DNA of 64,000 nucleotides from Fibrobacter sp. UWB2 (GTDB taxonomy: Bacteria > Fibrobacterota > Fibrobacteria > Fibrobacterales > Fibrobacteraceae): assembly GCF_002210425.1 (NCBI RefSeq), contig NZ_MWQK01000001.1, forward strand, positions 558,001 through 622,000, written 5' to 3'. Position numbers and translations under genes: made by a program. Below the pieces are notes generated by a model. It was given only the letters and a program-made list of their open reading frames with translations, was not told the origin of the DNA and did no database searches. Shown in pieces: positions 27,822-35,867 of this stretch (positions within the stretch are counted from its first letter, which is position 1; every line of letters starts with the position of its first letter).

Positions 27822-30176
27822 ATGAGATTTGACATGGCTGCTAAGACTAAGAAAAAGCAAAAAAAGAAAACTCAGAAAATAAAAATAACAAAACAAGTAA
27901 CGCCACTAGTTAAGGCCGAGGAACCCGTACAAACCAACGGTAACGACAATTCCTTTGCCACGATGATATACAACGAAATATCATCAGCCATCGGCGGGCA
28001 CAACGAAAATCAATTTTTGTGTTTACAAATTCCAGGTACAACCATTGTTGCAAACGATTACAAATACAACTACGATAACGGCGAACCCAAGCCACCAATG
28101 GTCGAAGCAAACGAATCACGTCTTGCAAACAAGATGTTCGATCCTTGCAGAATAACGGGAACCGACAACGGGTTCTCGCTGCCATATCAATACAAATCGG
28201 CACTAGACATGCTAACGCCAAAGCTCAACAAGAGCATTGCCGATTACAAGAACAAATTACGAGAACTTTTGCTTAGCGAATACCCTTACGATTTCGGGAA
28301 AGGCATCGAAAAGGGGTACACTCTACAAGAAGTTTATTTCAAGCTTTTTGAGGACTATATTGCAGAACTCGAAGCTTGGGCTAATTTAAAGAATCAAAAG
28401 AAAATAGAATTTAAGGGCCGCTTGTCAGAGAAAGACCGTGGCAAGAGCGCCTATTTGGAATGGTACGAAAACGAAGCCGAAAAGCATTTAAACATCATCA
28501 ACGAAAAGAAAGCCAAGATATTGTCGGTTTTATCTCCAAACGACATGAAAATTTTGGAAGGCGTTCTAGATAGTGGAACAGGAGCTGAATTACAAGAAGC
28601 CCGTCAAGCCTTAAACGGGGTCAGAAAAATCACTCCAAATGGTTCTTACGTTTATCCCGTACGTTTAAATCCGCCAAATTGGTTTGAAATGCTCGGGACA
28701 TCATTTACACCATCAGACATGGCAAGGAGCACAGAGGCAATAGCATCTGAAATACAGACTTACTCTATTCGCAGGATGCAATTGTACTCCTATATCGAGG
28801 ATATTGCAGCTCTGATTTCTAGCGACCAAATCAAGCCGTATCTAAAAAAAGTCGATACGGTAAAGAAGCAAATGGAACGTTCTTTAACCCAGGCATCTAC
28901 TGTGTATGGTGATCAGGTACGTGATTTCGCCGTAAAGTCACCATTTGCCGATATCAAGCCGTACTTAAAGCGAAGCGTTTCTATGCAGCTAGTGCAGAGA
29001 CTTTCGCAAAACGCAAGATTACAAGAACAAAGTAAATTAAGCGATGCCCAGCTCGCTGTAAAGATCAACAGAGATATAACAACAAACATCAACCAAAGAA
29101 ACAGATACGTTGCCGCCATTAAAGAACTGGAAAAAAGCATCAGAACCGAAATTAAAGAAAAGAAATTAGACCATATTCAAAATCATCTAGATCCTATTAC
29201 AGATCAAATTAAGATTTTCGACGAGAAAATCACTGAGCTACAAAAGCAGTTGTCGCTTTCATCAAGCATTGAATCCAATACCAGGAATTTGCCACTATCC
29301 ACCTCGGTTGTCCCCAAAGGATTCACAAACATCGTCATAGATTCTAGTATGGAATCCCTAGAACAGCAAACATCATACACCGTATCAAACAGCACGTACA
29401 AGCAGGGCTCCCAATATCTATTCAACAACATTTCCTCGACAAGCAGTTCTAGCGCTTTCAGCAGCGAACTTTTCAAGAAATGCAAAATCCATATTGGAAT
29501 GAACATCGCGAAAATCGGCATTGAGCGAGAATGGTTCAACCCAGGCGTATTCGCATTGACAAAGGATATGCTCAAGTTGGGATCTGCAATGATTTCCCCA
29601 AAATCCGACAACTACGACGGCATCACGGAAGAGCGCTTAAAAGATATGAGAAATTGCATTTTCCCGTGCTATCCAGTTGCCATGGTGATTGCCCGCGATA
29701 TTACAATCACATTTGAATTCACAGGCAAAGAAAAGAAGGACATCATGGATGAATATCGCGCCATCGAAAAGCAAGCCTCTTCGGGACGCGGGTTCCTGAT
29801 TTTCCAAAACGCATCAGAGAATTCTTTCTCGCAGCAAACAAACACAAGCACCTGGATTCACGAAAATACGGTCACAGTAAGAATTGATTCCACGCAATTG
29901 ATTGGCTACTTCCTTGAAGCAACACGTGCCGACCAGAGCGAGCCTTTTGAATCCATGTCCGAAGAAACACGCAATGCTCAGCAGGTATCTTCCATTTCTG
30001 AATTTGTAGAGGCATACAAGGCAATCCTTAAAGAAAAGGCAAAATACTTAGAAAATGTAGAACGCCCTTACGAAAGCGAGCCCACTCCCACCGAAGATGT
30101 TTCTCAAACAGAAGAAATTACACAAGAAGATGTTTCTACAGAAACAGAAGAAAATACCACCGAACCATTAGTTTAA
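27822..30176 (+). CDS. Large unknown protein B (paralogue of previous gene)
   Basis: Up to 784 residues, paralogous over its whole length to the previous gene (EANESRLANK, QYKSALDMLTPKLN, LLLSEYPY, NDMKILEGVLDSGTGAELQEARQ, YVYPVRLNPPNWFEMLGTSFTP, IGMNIAKIGIEREWFNPGVFALT, FPCYPVAMVIARDITI). It differs by a strongly basic Lys-rich N-terminus (KTKKKQKKKTQKIKITK) and an acidic Thr/Glu-rich C-terminus. ATG 27822 and ATG 27834 are both possible; neither has a clear ribosome site. Protein A begins at the position equivalent to 27834. No transmembrane segment or signal peptide is seen. Two divergent copies side by side suggest subunits of one complex. Function is unknown. Confidence 0.7.
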   Translation: MRFDMAAKTKKKQKKKTQKIKITKQVTPLVKAEEPVQTNGNDNSFATMIYNEISSAIGGHNENQFLCLQIPGTTIVANDYKYNYDNGEPKPPMVEANESRLANKMFDPCRITGTDNGFSLPYQYKSALDMLTPKLNKSIADYKNKLRELLLSEYPYDFGKGIEKGYTLQEVYFKLFEDYIAELEAWANLKNQKKIEFKGRLSEKDRGKSAYLEWYENEAEKHLNIINEKKAKILSVLSPNDMKILEGVLDSGTGAELQEARQALNGVRKITPNGSYVYPVRLNPPNWFEMLGTSFTPSDMARSTEAIASEIQTYSIRRMQLYSYIEDIAALISSDQIKPYLKKVDTVKKQMERSLTQASTVYGDQVRDFAVKSPFADIKPYLKRSVSMQLVQRLSQNARLQEQSKLSDAQLAVKINRDITTNINQRNRYVAAIKELEKSIRTEIKEKKLDHIQNHLDPITDQIKIFDEKITELQKQLSLSSSIESNTRNLPLSTSVVPKGFTNIVIDSSMESLEQQTSYTVSNSTYKQGSQYLFNNISSTSSSSAFSSELFKKCKIHIGMNIAKIGIEREWFNPGVFALTKDMLKLGSAMISPKSDNYDGITEERLKDMRNCIFPCYPVAMVIARDITITFEFTGKEKKDIMDEYRAIEKQASSGRGFLIFQNASENSFSQQTNTSTWIHENTVTVRIDSTQLIGYFLEATRADQSEPFESMSEETRNAQQVSSISEFVEAYKAILKEKAKYLENVERPYESEPTPTEDVSQTEEITQEDVSTETEENTTEPLV

Positions 30177-30219
30177 TTCTCTCCTTTCCATTAACACGCA
30201 AAACAAACATCCAAAACAT

Positions 30220-30248
30220 AAGCCTAGTCCCGCAAGGGGCTAGGCTTT
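30220..30248. terminator. Terminator after large unknown protein B
   Basis: AAGCCTAGTCCC-GCAA-GGGGCTAGGCTT: 12 pairs with one G-T, followed by TCT on the plus strand and preceded by a short A-rich stretch. It lies 43 bp past the stop codon. The T tract is weak. Confidence 0.7.
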
Positions 30249-30262
30249 CTAGATTCCGAGAT

Positions 30263-30296
30263 GGAGAAGCCCTCCCGGAACAGAGTCCGGGATGAC
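30263..30296. repeat. REP-like hairpin, variant
   Basis: GGAGAAGCCCTCCCGGAACAG followed by AGTCCGGGATGACA. CCCGGA/TCCGGG arms keep the ...GATGACA end of the family; a further GGCGGGCATGACA fragment follows at about 30302-30314. Confidence 0.65.
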
Positions 30297-30316
30297 AAAG
30301 TGGCGGGCATGACAAT

Positions 30317-32614
30317 CTATACAGGTTTCGCGGCACCCGGCGCGGCATTTTCCGTTGCTTTTTCTGCAGCCACGGCACCCATCGCATTTTCAGCAGTCTC
30401 GCCCGCTTCCAGCGTGACTCTTGTGCGGGCGTCGTACAAAGCTTTGGAAATGTGCGTGAAGGCTTCGACGACGACTGGGTCAAAGTGTTTGCCCGCCCCT
30501 TCGGTGATAATCGACATCGCCTTTTCGTACGGGAATCCCTTTTTGTACACGCGTTCGGCGATGAGGGCGTCAAAGACGTCGGCAACGGCCATGATTCGCG
30601 CAGAGAGCGGGATTTCTTCGCCCTTGAGGTGTTCGGGGTAGCCCGAGCCATCCCATTTTTCGTGGTGGTAGCTAGCCATTTCAATAGATTCGTTGAGGTA
30701 GCCCGCATCGAACGTGTCACCAGCATCGTGCACGATTTTCTTGAGGATTCGGCCACCTTCTGTCGTGTGGCTCTTCATGATGGCAAATTCTTCGTCGGTA
30801 AGCTTGCCGTTCTTGTTCAAAATCAAGTCCGAAACCGCAATTTTACCGATGTCATGAAGCGGAGCTGCCTGCTTGAGTTTACTGATGTAGCCATCATTCA
30901 ACACACCCTTGAACTTGCCTTCGGCACGCAATTCTTTCGCAATCGCTTCGACGTATTCTGCAGTCTTTTTGATGTGGTCGCCAGTGTTCTTGTCGCGCGC
31001 TTCAACGAGTTCCGCGAATTCCGTAATCATCACGTTCTGCATTTTCTGAATTCTAAGAACCTGGTCGCGCACCTGTTCAATAAAGCTCTGGGTGTCCTCG
31101 GTCATCGAATTGAAATGGTCGTACAATTGGCCGATTTCATCACTTGTATTAATCTTGAGGTCCTTCACATAAGCAACTGCATTTTGAATCAGCGAAAGAT
31201 CGAGCTTGCCCATTTCAAACGCCATCGCCGTACGCATCGTAGCCCCGGAAATTTTCATGGCGGCATGAGACATCTTATTCACAGGCACCACAAAGCCGTG
31301 CTTCATCACCTCAATAATCACCATCATAATAATCAGCGAGAGACCAAAGAAGAGCGACAACAGCTTGATAAAGAACATGGCCTCGTCGCGCACAATGGAT
31401 TCCATCGAGATATCAGCTGCCACGTAGGCAACGGTGTTCCCCGCTGCATTTTTTATCGGCCTGTAAACGGTGAGGAGCCAGCCAAACTGGTCATCAGAAA
31501 TAATCGGCTCGATTTCCTCGCCCGCCAAAAGCTTCGGCAAATAGGGTTCAAACGAGGGGTCAAATTCCACCAAGGAGCCCGGAGCGCCACCCGGTATGCC
31601 ATCCGTATCGAGGTCAAATACCACGTGACAACCATCCGGCAAAATCTTGTACACATACACGTACTTTGTCTGCGGGAAGCTTTCACGAATACCTCCAAGC
31701 ACATCACGGGTATGAGCATAGCCTTCGACCTCATAACCCTGCGCTATGTAATTGTCCACCTTTTCGGCATCAATTGCAATAGACGCCGCTTCGGTCACAC
31801 CCCTTGCGATACTGACAAAATTATTGATGCAGTTGTCACGATACAAGAAGAACCCGATCATGCTCGCAAGCCCGCCCAAAAGGACTTCGGCGACAATCAC
31901 CATGATCACGACCTTGTTCAGCAAGGAATGGCGAATTGTTTTTTTATCCGAAGAAAAACCCTTGTCGGCATTCTTATGATGGAACAGCTGGACATCTTTA
32001 AGTTCGTCCTTGACATGACGCGGGATAAAGCGAAAAATAAGAGCAGACAAAAGAACAATGGCACTCTTGTCAAAAACGTCAATTACGATATCAGCAAAGA
32101 GTTGCGAATAAAAACGGTTCCAGTGCAAAACGTCGTGGAACGCAATCGCGAACGGCGCCGAGATGCCCTCGCCAAAATTGAACCCGTACAAAGCATATGT
32201 AAAGACGGAACCGATACCACCGCCAATCAACGCAAAGAGCAATATGACTATGAGCAGTTTCCAGATATGATGGAAGAATCCTCGACGAAAAAGGAATGTC
32301 GCAAGCGTCGCAATTAAAATGCTCAGGACGCCATAGTAAGTCGCGACCGGCTCCGAAATTCCGTTGATGGCGTTCACGCTAAAGCCGACGATAACCGCAG
32401 GCAGGTAACCGCCGAGCATGGCCGTAAGCACGGTGCCCAAGCAGTCCAAGAAGAGAGGTATTCCAAAGAAAATAGCAAGCTTGGCGGGGATGACGTTCAG
32501 GAGCAGGCCCACGAGCATCAGCAAGAGGATGTTCCTCGACCGCGAGAAAAAGCCCTCGACGGATGCCCATATCGCTTTCAGTTTTAATTTAAATTTCAAA
32601 ACATACTTTCTCAT
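30317..32614 (-). CDS. Membrane-bound HD-GYP cyclic-di-GMP phosphodiesterase
   Basis: About 765 residues. The N-terminal part (to about 220) is a multi-span membrane domain (IPAKLAIFFGIPLFLDCLGTV, LGGYLPAVIVG). A second transmembrane pair brackets an extracytoplasmic sensor (about 270-425), followed by a HAMP-like linker and coiled coil, then a C-terminal HD-GYP domain with HDIGKI, HHEKWDGSGYP and the preceding EARDKNTGDH. HD-GYP proteins hydrolyse c-di-GMP. The key His/Asp residues are present, so it is likely active. ATG 32614 is chosen (AGGAAG nine bases upstream) over an in-frame TTG two codons earlier. It ends in an Ala-rich tail. Confidence 0.9.
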   Translation of the reverse strand: MRKYVLKFKLKLKAIWASVEGFFSRSRNILLLMLVGLLLNVIPAKLAIFFGIPLFLDCLGTVLTAMLGGYLPAVIVGFSVNAINGISEPVATYYGVLSILIATLATFLFRRGFFHHIWKLLIVILLFALIGGGIGSVFTYALYGFNFGEGISAPFAIAFHDVLHWNRFYSQLFADIVIDVFDKSAIVLLSALIFRFIPRHVKDELKDVQLFHHKNADKGFSSDKKTIRHSLLNKVVIMVIVAEVLLGGLASMIGFFLYRDNCINNFVSIARGVTEAASIAIDAEKVDNYIAQGYEVEGYAHTRDVLGGIRESFPQTKYVYVYKILPDGCHVVFDLDTDGIPGGAPGSLVEFDPSFEPYLPKLLAGEEIEPIISDDQFGWLLTVYRPIKNAAGNTVAYVAADISMESIVRDEAMFFIKLLSLFFGLSLIIMMVIIEVMKHGFVVPVNKMSHAAMKISGATMRTAMAFEMGKLDLSLIQNAVAYVKDLKINTSDEIGQLYDHFNSMTEDTQSFIEQVRDQVLRIQKMQNVMITEFAELVEARDKNTGDHIKKTAEYVEAIAKELRAEGKFKGVLNDGYISKLKQAAPLHDIGKIAVSDLILNKNGKLTDEEFAIMKSHTTEGGRILKKIVHDAGDTFDAGYLNESIEMASYHHEKWDGSGYPEHLKGEEIPLSARIMAVADVFDALIAERVYKKGFPYEKAMSIITEGAGKHFDPVVVEAFTHISKALYDARTRVTLEAGETAENAMGAVAAEKATENAAPGAAKPV

Positions 32615-32700
32615 ACCCAAATTCTTCCTTTTAGCTTACATAAAATAAATAAAAAAATGGGAGCCTTACACGAACTTGCCGTAAAAAACATCATATAAAA

Positions 32701-32730
32701 GGAGATGCCCGCTCGGAAGCGGGCATGACA
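32701..32730. repeat. REP-like hairpin downstream of DUF1353 gene
   Basis: GGAGATGCCCGCTCGGAAG followed by CGGGCATGACA. ATGCCCGC/GCGGGCAT arms, so both arms changed together relative to ATTCCCGC/GCGGGAAT copies. Confidence 0.8.
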
Positions 32731-32754
32731 AGATAAGCTCGTGATTCTTTTTAA

Positions 32755-33309
32755 TTAGCGGTATTCGAACTTGGCCTTGAACAAGTGCTTGCAATTGTTG
32801 GAGTCGTTACCCCAGTGGTCGTTCGAGCCCGCAAAAACGTGGATACCGAAGTCGGCAGCACCTGCAACCAGGCGGCACATGCCCGCGATTCGCCAGATGC
32901 CACGAAGAATGTCGTCGCATTCCTCGCGAGTGAGGTCTGCACCATCGACAACGCCCTTGCACATATAAAGTCCATCGTGAATGAACGGGGCCGAGTTGTA
33001 GACATCGTTACCCTTCTTGATATCCGGAACGATGAACTGCGCAAAAGTCGGAGTCGACGCGCCATCGGACATGAAGCCCTTCTTGAAAAGGCAAGTCAGC
33101 AAAAAGTCGCGAGTCTTACCATCGGCCTTGGTGTAGCGCGTACCCTTGACGTACACGTAACGGTCGAGCTTGAAGAAATACATCTTGCCGTTGCCATCGA
33201 ACATAAGCGGGAAATCGATCGTGACATCGTCCACGGTAATGGAATTGCGTTCTTTTTCGAGGTAGGTTCTGCTCTTTACCTTGTCGATATACATTTTTAA
33301 GTTAGCCAT
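32755..33309 (-). CDS. DUF1353 protein
   Basis: 184 residues. The central block FMSDGASTPTFAQFIVP and PFIHDGLYMCKGVVDGADLTREECDDILRGIW fits DUF1353, a small domain found mainly in phage and phage-derived loci, of unproven activity. The motif SDGASTP with HDxxY suggests a metal site, but this is inference. AAGGAG lies very close (three bases) before the chosen ATG 33309; a GTG at 33321 is the alternative. No signal peptide is present. It may be part of the accessory island around the eCIS. Confidence 0.75.
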   Translation of the reverse strand: MANLKMYIDKVKSRTYLEKERNSITVDDVTIDFPLMFDGNGKMYFFKLDRYVYVKGTRYTKADGKTRDFLLTCLFKKGFMSDGASTPTFAQFIVPDIKKGNDVYNSAPFIHDGLYMCKGVVDGADLTREECDDILRGIWRIAGMCRLVAGAADFGIHVFAGSNDHWGNDSNNCKHLFKAKFEYR

Positions 33310-33394
33310 AAACTCCTTCACGGTGCAACGCTATTGTGCACACGAAGTAAAAGATATAAAATTTATTGGGATTGTCATCCAAACAAACTGTCTT

Positions 33395-34084
33395 TTACCT
33401 TTCAGAAACAAATAAACCATGAATTTGAGAATTATCTTTATCAAAGCAATCCTTAATAATAGAATAATAAGAGTCGTCGCCATGTTCAAAATATCGATAT
33501 AGCGAAAAAGCCACCAAATCAGCAATTTGAATAGACCGCGATATCGAAGAATCAAGAAACAAAGGTACTTCTGCAAAATTATTTAACTTTTCGTTCCATC
33601 GGTTTCCTAGAGTTTGATAAATCCGAGACCAATTCTGATATTGATTTTCCATCTTGGATTTGTCAAAAATGCAAAGACCTCTAGCGGAATCCCCATGTTT
33701 TATAAATTTTCTTTTTAAAAACTTATCAAACCGGCTTGTCAATTGAGAAAATAATTCTTCAGATACGCTTTCATTTTTATTGCTCACAACAGAGCCAAAT
33801 AAAATAAACTGACGGGGATAATTCATCTTAATACAAGCAAGACAATCTTTCAACAAGCAATCTCTCGTTTGCTTAGGAACGCTCCGCCAATAACCTTTAC
33901 CACTCCTTATCGGACTCGCATGCAATTCAACATCTGTTCTCCCAAGATATTTTTCCATAACAGCGTCAACAGCCTTTTGAATCCAATATGTTTGGTTTTC
34001 AAAAGTTGCGAAACCAGCTAACACGCTGTATTTAGCATTAGGATCAGAGGCGACTCCAGAGTCATCTGCATACAACAGATACAT
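33395..34084 (-). CDS. DUF3800 protein (RNase H-like fold)
   Basis: About 229 residues. MYLLYADDSG at the N-terminus and the late SSISRSIQIADLVAFSLYRYFE are the two hallmark acidic regions of DUF3800, a family with an RNase H-like fold often found in mobile and defence contexts. The middle is AT-rich in DNA composition. ATG 34084 is chosen: GGAGGGGTG lies just before it and the residues encoded upstream do not fit the family. Whether it is a nuclease is not shown by the sequence alone. Confidence 0.8.
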   Translation of the reverse strand: MYLLYADDSGVASDPNAKYSVLAGFATFENQTYWIQKAVDAVMEKYLGRTDVELHASPIRSGKGYWRSVPKQTRDCLLKDCLACIKMNYPRQFILFGSVVSNKNESVSEELFSQLTSRFDKFLKRKFIKHGDSARGLCIFDKSKMENQYQNWSRIYQTLGNRWNEKLNNFAEVPLFLDSSISRSIQIADLVAFSLYRYFEHGDDSYYSIIKDCFDKDNSQIHGLFVSER

Positions 34085-34267
34085 CACCCCTCCAAAATAA
34101 AAAAGAGAGCCAAGCAGGATAACCTGACGCACCGCATAAAGGCAGCACTCTTGACTCTAATATCTTTAAAATAACAAATAGCTTCATCATCGTCAACAAT
34201 TGCAAAATTCATGCCAATGCAAAAACCGATGAATTTAAGTCAAAAAAGGAATATTTATCCAAAAAAG

Positions 34268-34311
34268 AAAAGTGATTAATCGATTAAATCACTGATTAAT
34301 CACTTTTTTTA
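34268..34311 (+). terminator. Perfect 14-bp inverted repeat with T run
   Basis: AAAAGTGATTAATC (34268-34281) and GATTAATCACTTTT (34294-34307) flank a 12-base loop that itself contains GATTAAATCACT, a third partial copy. Seven T residues follow. It resembles a terminator, but no plus-strand gene ends here. It lies 15 bp before the start of the next gene and may act on that gene. Confidence 0.55.
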
Positions 34312-34325
34312 GTACTTTATAACAC

Positions 34326-34697
34326 ATGAAATTCGCAAAAAAAAATATTCCTACAGATATCGCCACAATCTCGCAATGGGATGAAGCCAAAGGACACGGT
34401 GTTGCCTCAATCGACGGTCTCAACTATTTCGTGAAGCAATCGGCCTTGCGCAATTTGTACAACACGCCCAAAGTCGGTGACAAGATAATCGTCTACAAAT
34501 ACAACAAAACAGAAAACGGCGGACGCATCGCAGACGGAAAACTCGAATGCGTCACCGTTGTCTCAGGCGGAGCAAGCCTCCGCGCCTCGAAAACCGTCGG
34601 CTGCAAAGTGAACGTTTCCCCTCGAGTCATCCTCCTGGTGTTGGGGGTGATTATTGCTGAGGTTGCGGGGATTGGGGTTGCGATGGCGAGGGGGTGA
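34326..34697 (+). CDS. Cold-shock-fold protein with C-terminal membrane helix
   Basis: 123 residues. Residues about 12-80 (TISQWDEAKGHGVASIDGLNYFVKQSAL...GDKIIVYKYNK) resemble the S1/cold-shock OB fold found at the N-terminus of DUF1294-type proteins. The C-terminus is one hydrophobic helix (VSPRVILLVLGVIIAEVAGIGVAM). Full DUF1294 proteins have several helices, so this is a short relative or truncated form. There is no strong ribosome site. It is convergent with the eCIS effector genes. Confidence 0.65.
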   Translation: MKFAKKNIPTDIATISQWDEAKGHGVASIDGLNYFVKQSALRNLYNTPKVGDKIIVYKYNKTENGGRIADGKLECVTVVSGGASLRASKTVGCKVNVSPRVILLVLGVIIAEVAGIGVAMARG

Positions 34698-34770
34698 GAG
34701 AATGAAAGATAATACTTTTAGCTCTTATGCAGCACCATGGTTTAGGATAGGAGATTAACTCAAATATAAT

Positions 34771-35835
34771 TTACACATTGAAAGGAGGTTCAATAAGAAA
34801 ATGTACATCTTCACCACCGATATTAGTATATTCTTTTTCTAGACAATAAAAAGAACCATTTGCATATTGAAAAATTTTCAATGATACCGCATGACAATGA
34901 GCTGGATTTTCTTTTATTATAATACCATCAGTCGTCTTTTTTATCACTGATACATTATTATGTCCCTCATGATATACATATCCTTTAGCCTCCACTTCAA
35001 TGCCTATACAACTTTGTTTCGGAGGCTTCTTCTTTGGGAGAGCCCAATACAATTTCATTGTACCATTTTCTAAATTAAATTCATGTGAATGCAATTTATC
35101 AACATTTTTAACACCGGCTCGACCTAGAGCGTTTTGTTTTGCAAATTCTACACCTTTGCACAATTCATTATTTCCGCATAAAAGATTCGAATACACACAT
35201 CCAATCTCTGGTATTTCTTCTTTTCTAGACTCAACAGATTTTCCTGTAGGTAAAAACTTTGTAGGCCAATTTTTAGGAAAATCACCTGTTCTAAGATTAT
35301 ATTTTTGACATTGAACTACATTTTCAAATACGTTTTTAGAAAACATTAAAGAACTATTTTTCTTACATTGTACTGCATTCTCCCCCATGACATCAGCTTC
35401 GTGCTCTAGCGCAGCATTATCATTAACCGGCATGCCGTTGATGTTTGTTGTAGGTGAAACGCGGCCGGCCATTTGCTGAGCGACATGCCATGCTTCGTGC
35501 GGGAGGCATTTTTCTTGACCGGGAGCAACATGAATATCCGTACCCTGCGTGTACGCAAGCGCCTGCACAGTCGCAGGTTTGGAACTGTTGTAATGCACAC
35601 GCACATTGTCCATCGAGAATCCTGAAAGGCTCTCGATTCCCGCCTTCAAATTATCCGGCATTCCCGTATTATTCGGTCGCGGAGCCTCCGCATGCTGAGT
35701 AGCGTTATTTGCCATATCAGCTTTGCGCTGGAGGGATTCGTTTTGTGCTGACGAATCTAGGACTGCGGCGGCGTTTGAAGAAGTCTTCTTTTGATTAAAT
35801 GTTATTTTTTTTGCGTACACAACAGACAAATTCAT
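34771..35835 (-). CDS. eCIS effector 1: leader, DUF4157 core, unknown C-terminal domain
   Basis: 354 residues. A short leader (VLDSSAQNESLQRKADMANN, about residues 25-44) is followed by the eCIS core domain DUF4157 (about 55-155), with FSMDNVRVHYNSSKPA, the zinc-peptidase motif HEAWH, GRVSP and EHEADVMG. The C-terminal 190 residues form a separate domain that I do not recognise (CIGIEVEAKGYVYHEGHNNVSVI, ENPAHCHAVSLKIF), possibly a toxin. DUF4157 proteins are associated with injection-system cargo, and the core may cleave or present the attached domain. The DNA is more AT-rich than the structural genes. No clear ribosome site. It is the last of the operon-like run. Confidence 0.82.
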   Translation of the reverse strand: MNLSVVYAKKITFNQKKTSSNAAAVLDSSAQNESLQRKADMANNATQHAEAPRPNNTGMPDNLKAGIESLSGFSMDNVRVHYNSSKPATVQALAYTQGTDIHVAPGQEKCLPHEAWHVAQQMAGRVSPTTNINGMPVNDNAALEHEADVMGENAVQCKKNSSLMFSKNVFENVVQCQKYNLRTGDFPKNWPTKFLPTGKSVESRKEEIPEIGCVYSNLLCGNNELCKGVEFAKQNALGRAGVKNVDKLHSHEFNLENGTMKLYWALPKKKPPKQSCIGIEVEAKGYVYHEGHNNVSVIKKTTDGIIIKENPAHCHAVSLKIFQYANGSFYCLEKEYTNIGGEDVHFLIEPPFNV

Positions 35836-35867
35836 ACTTTAATTATTTTTCTAAAAATGATATATCA

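Noticed and set aside
30452-32317. 621-codon plus-strand frame across the HD-GYP gene
   Set aside because: Antisense, His/Arg-rich product without signal or domain; the minus strand has intact HD-GYP motifs.
34881-34887. Further ATGATAC box
   Set aside because: It lies inside the coding region of effector 1 as a single half-site, so it is probably chance.
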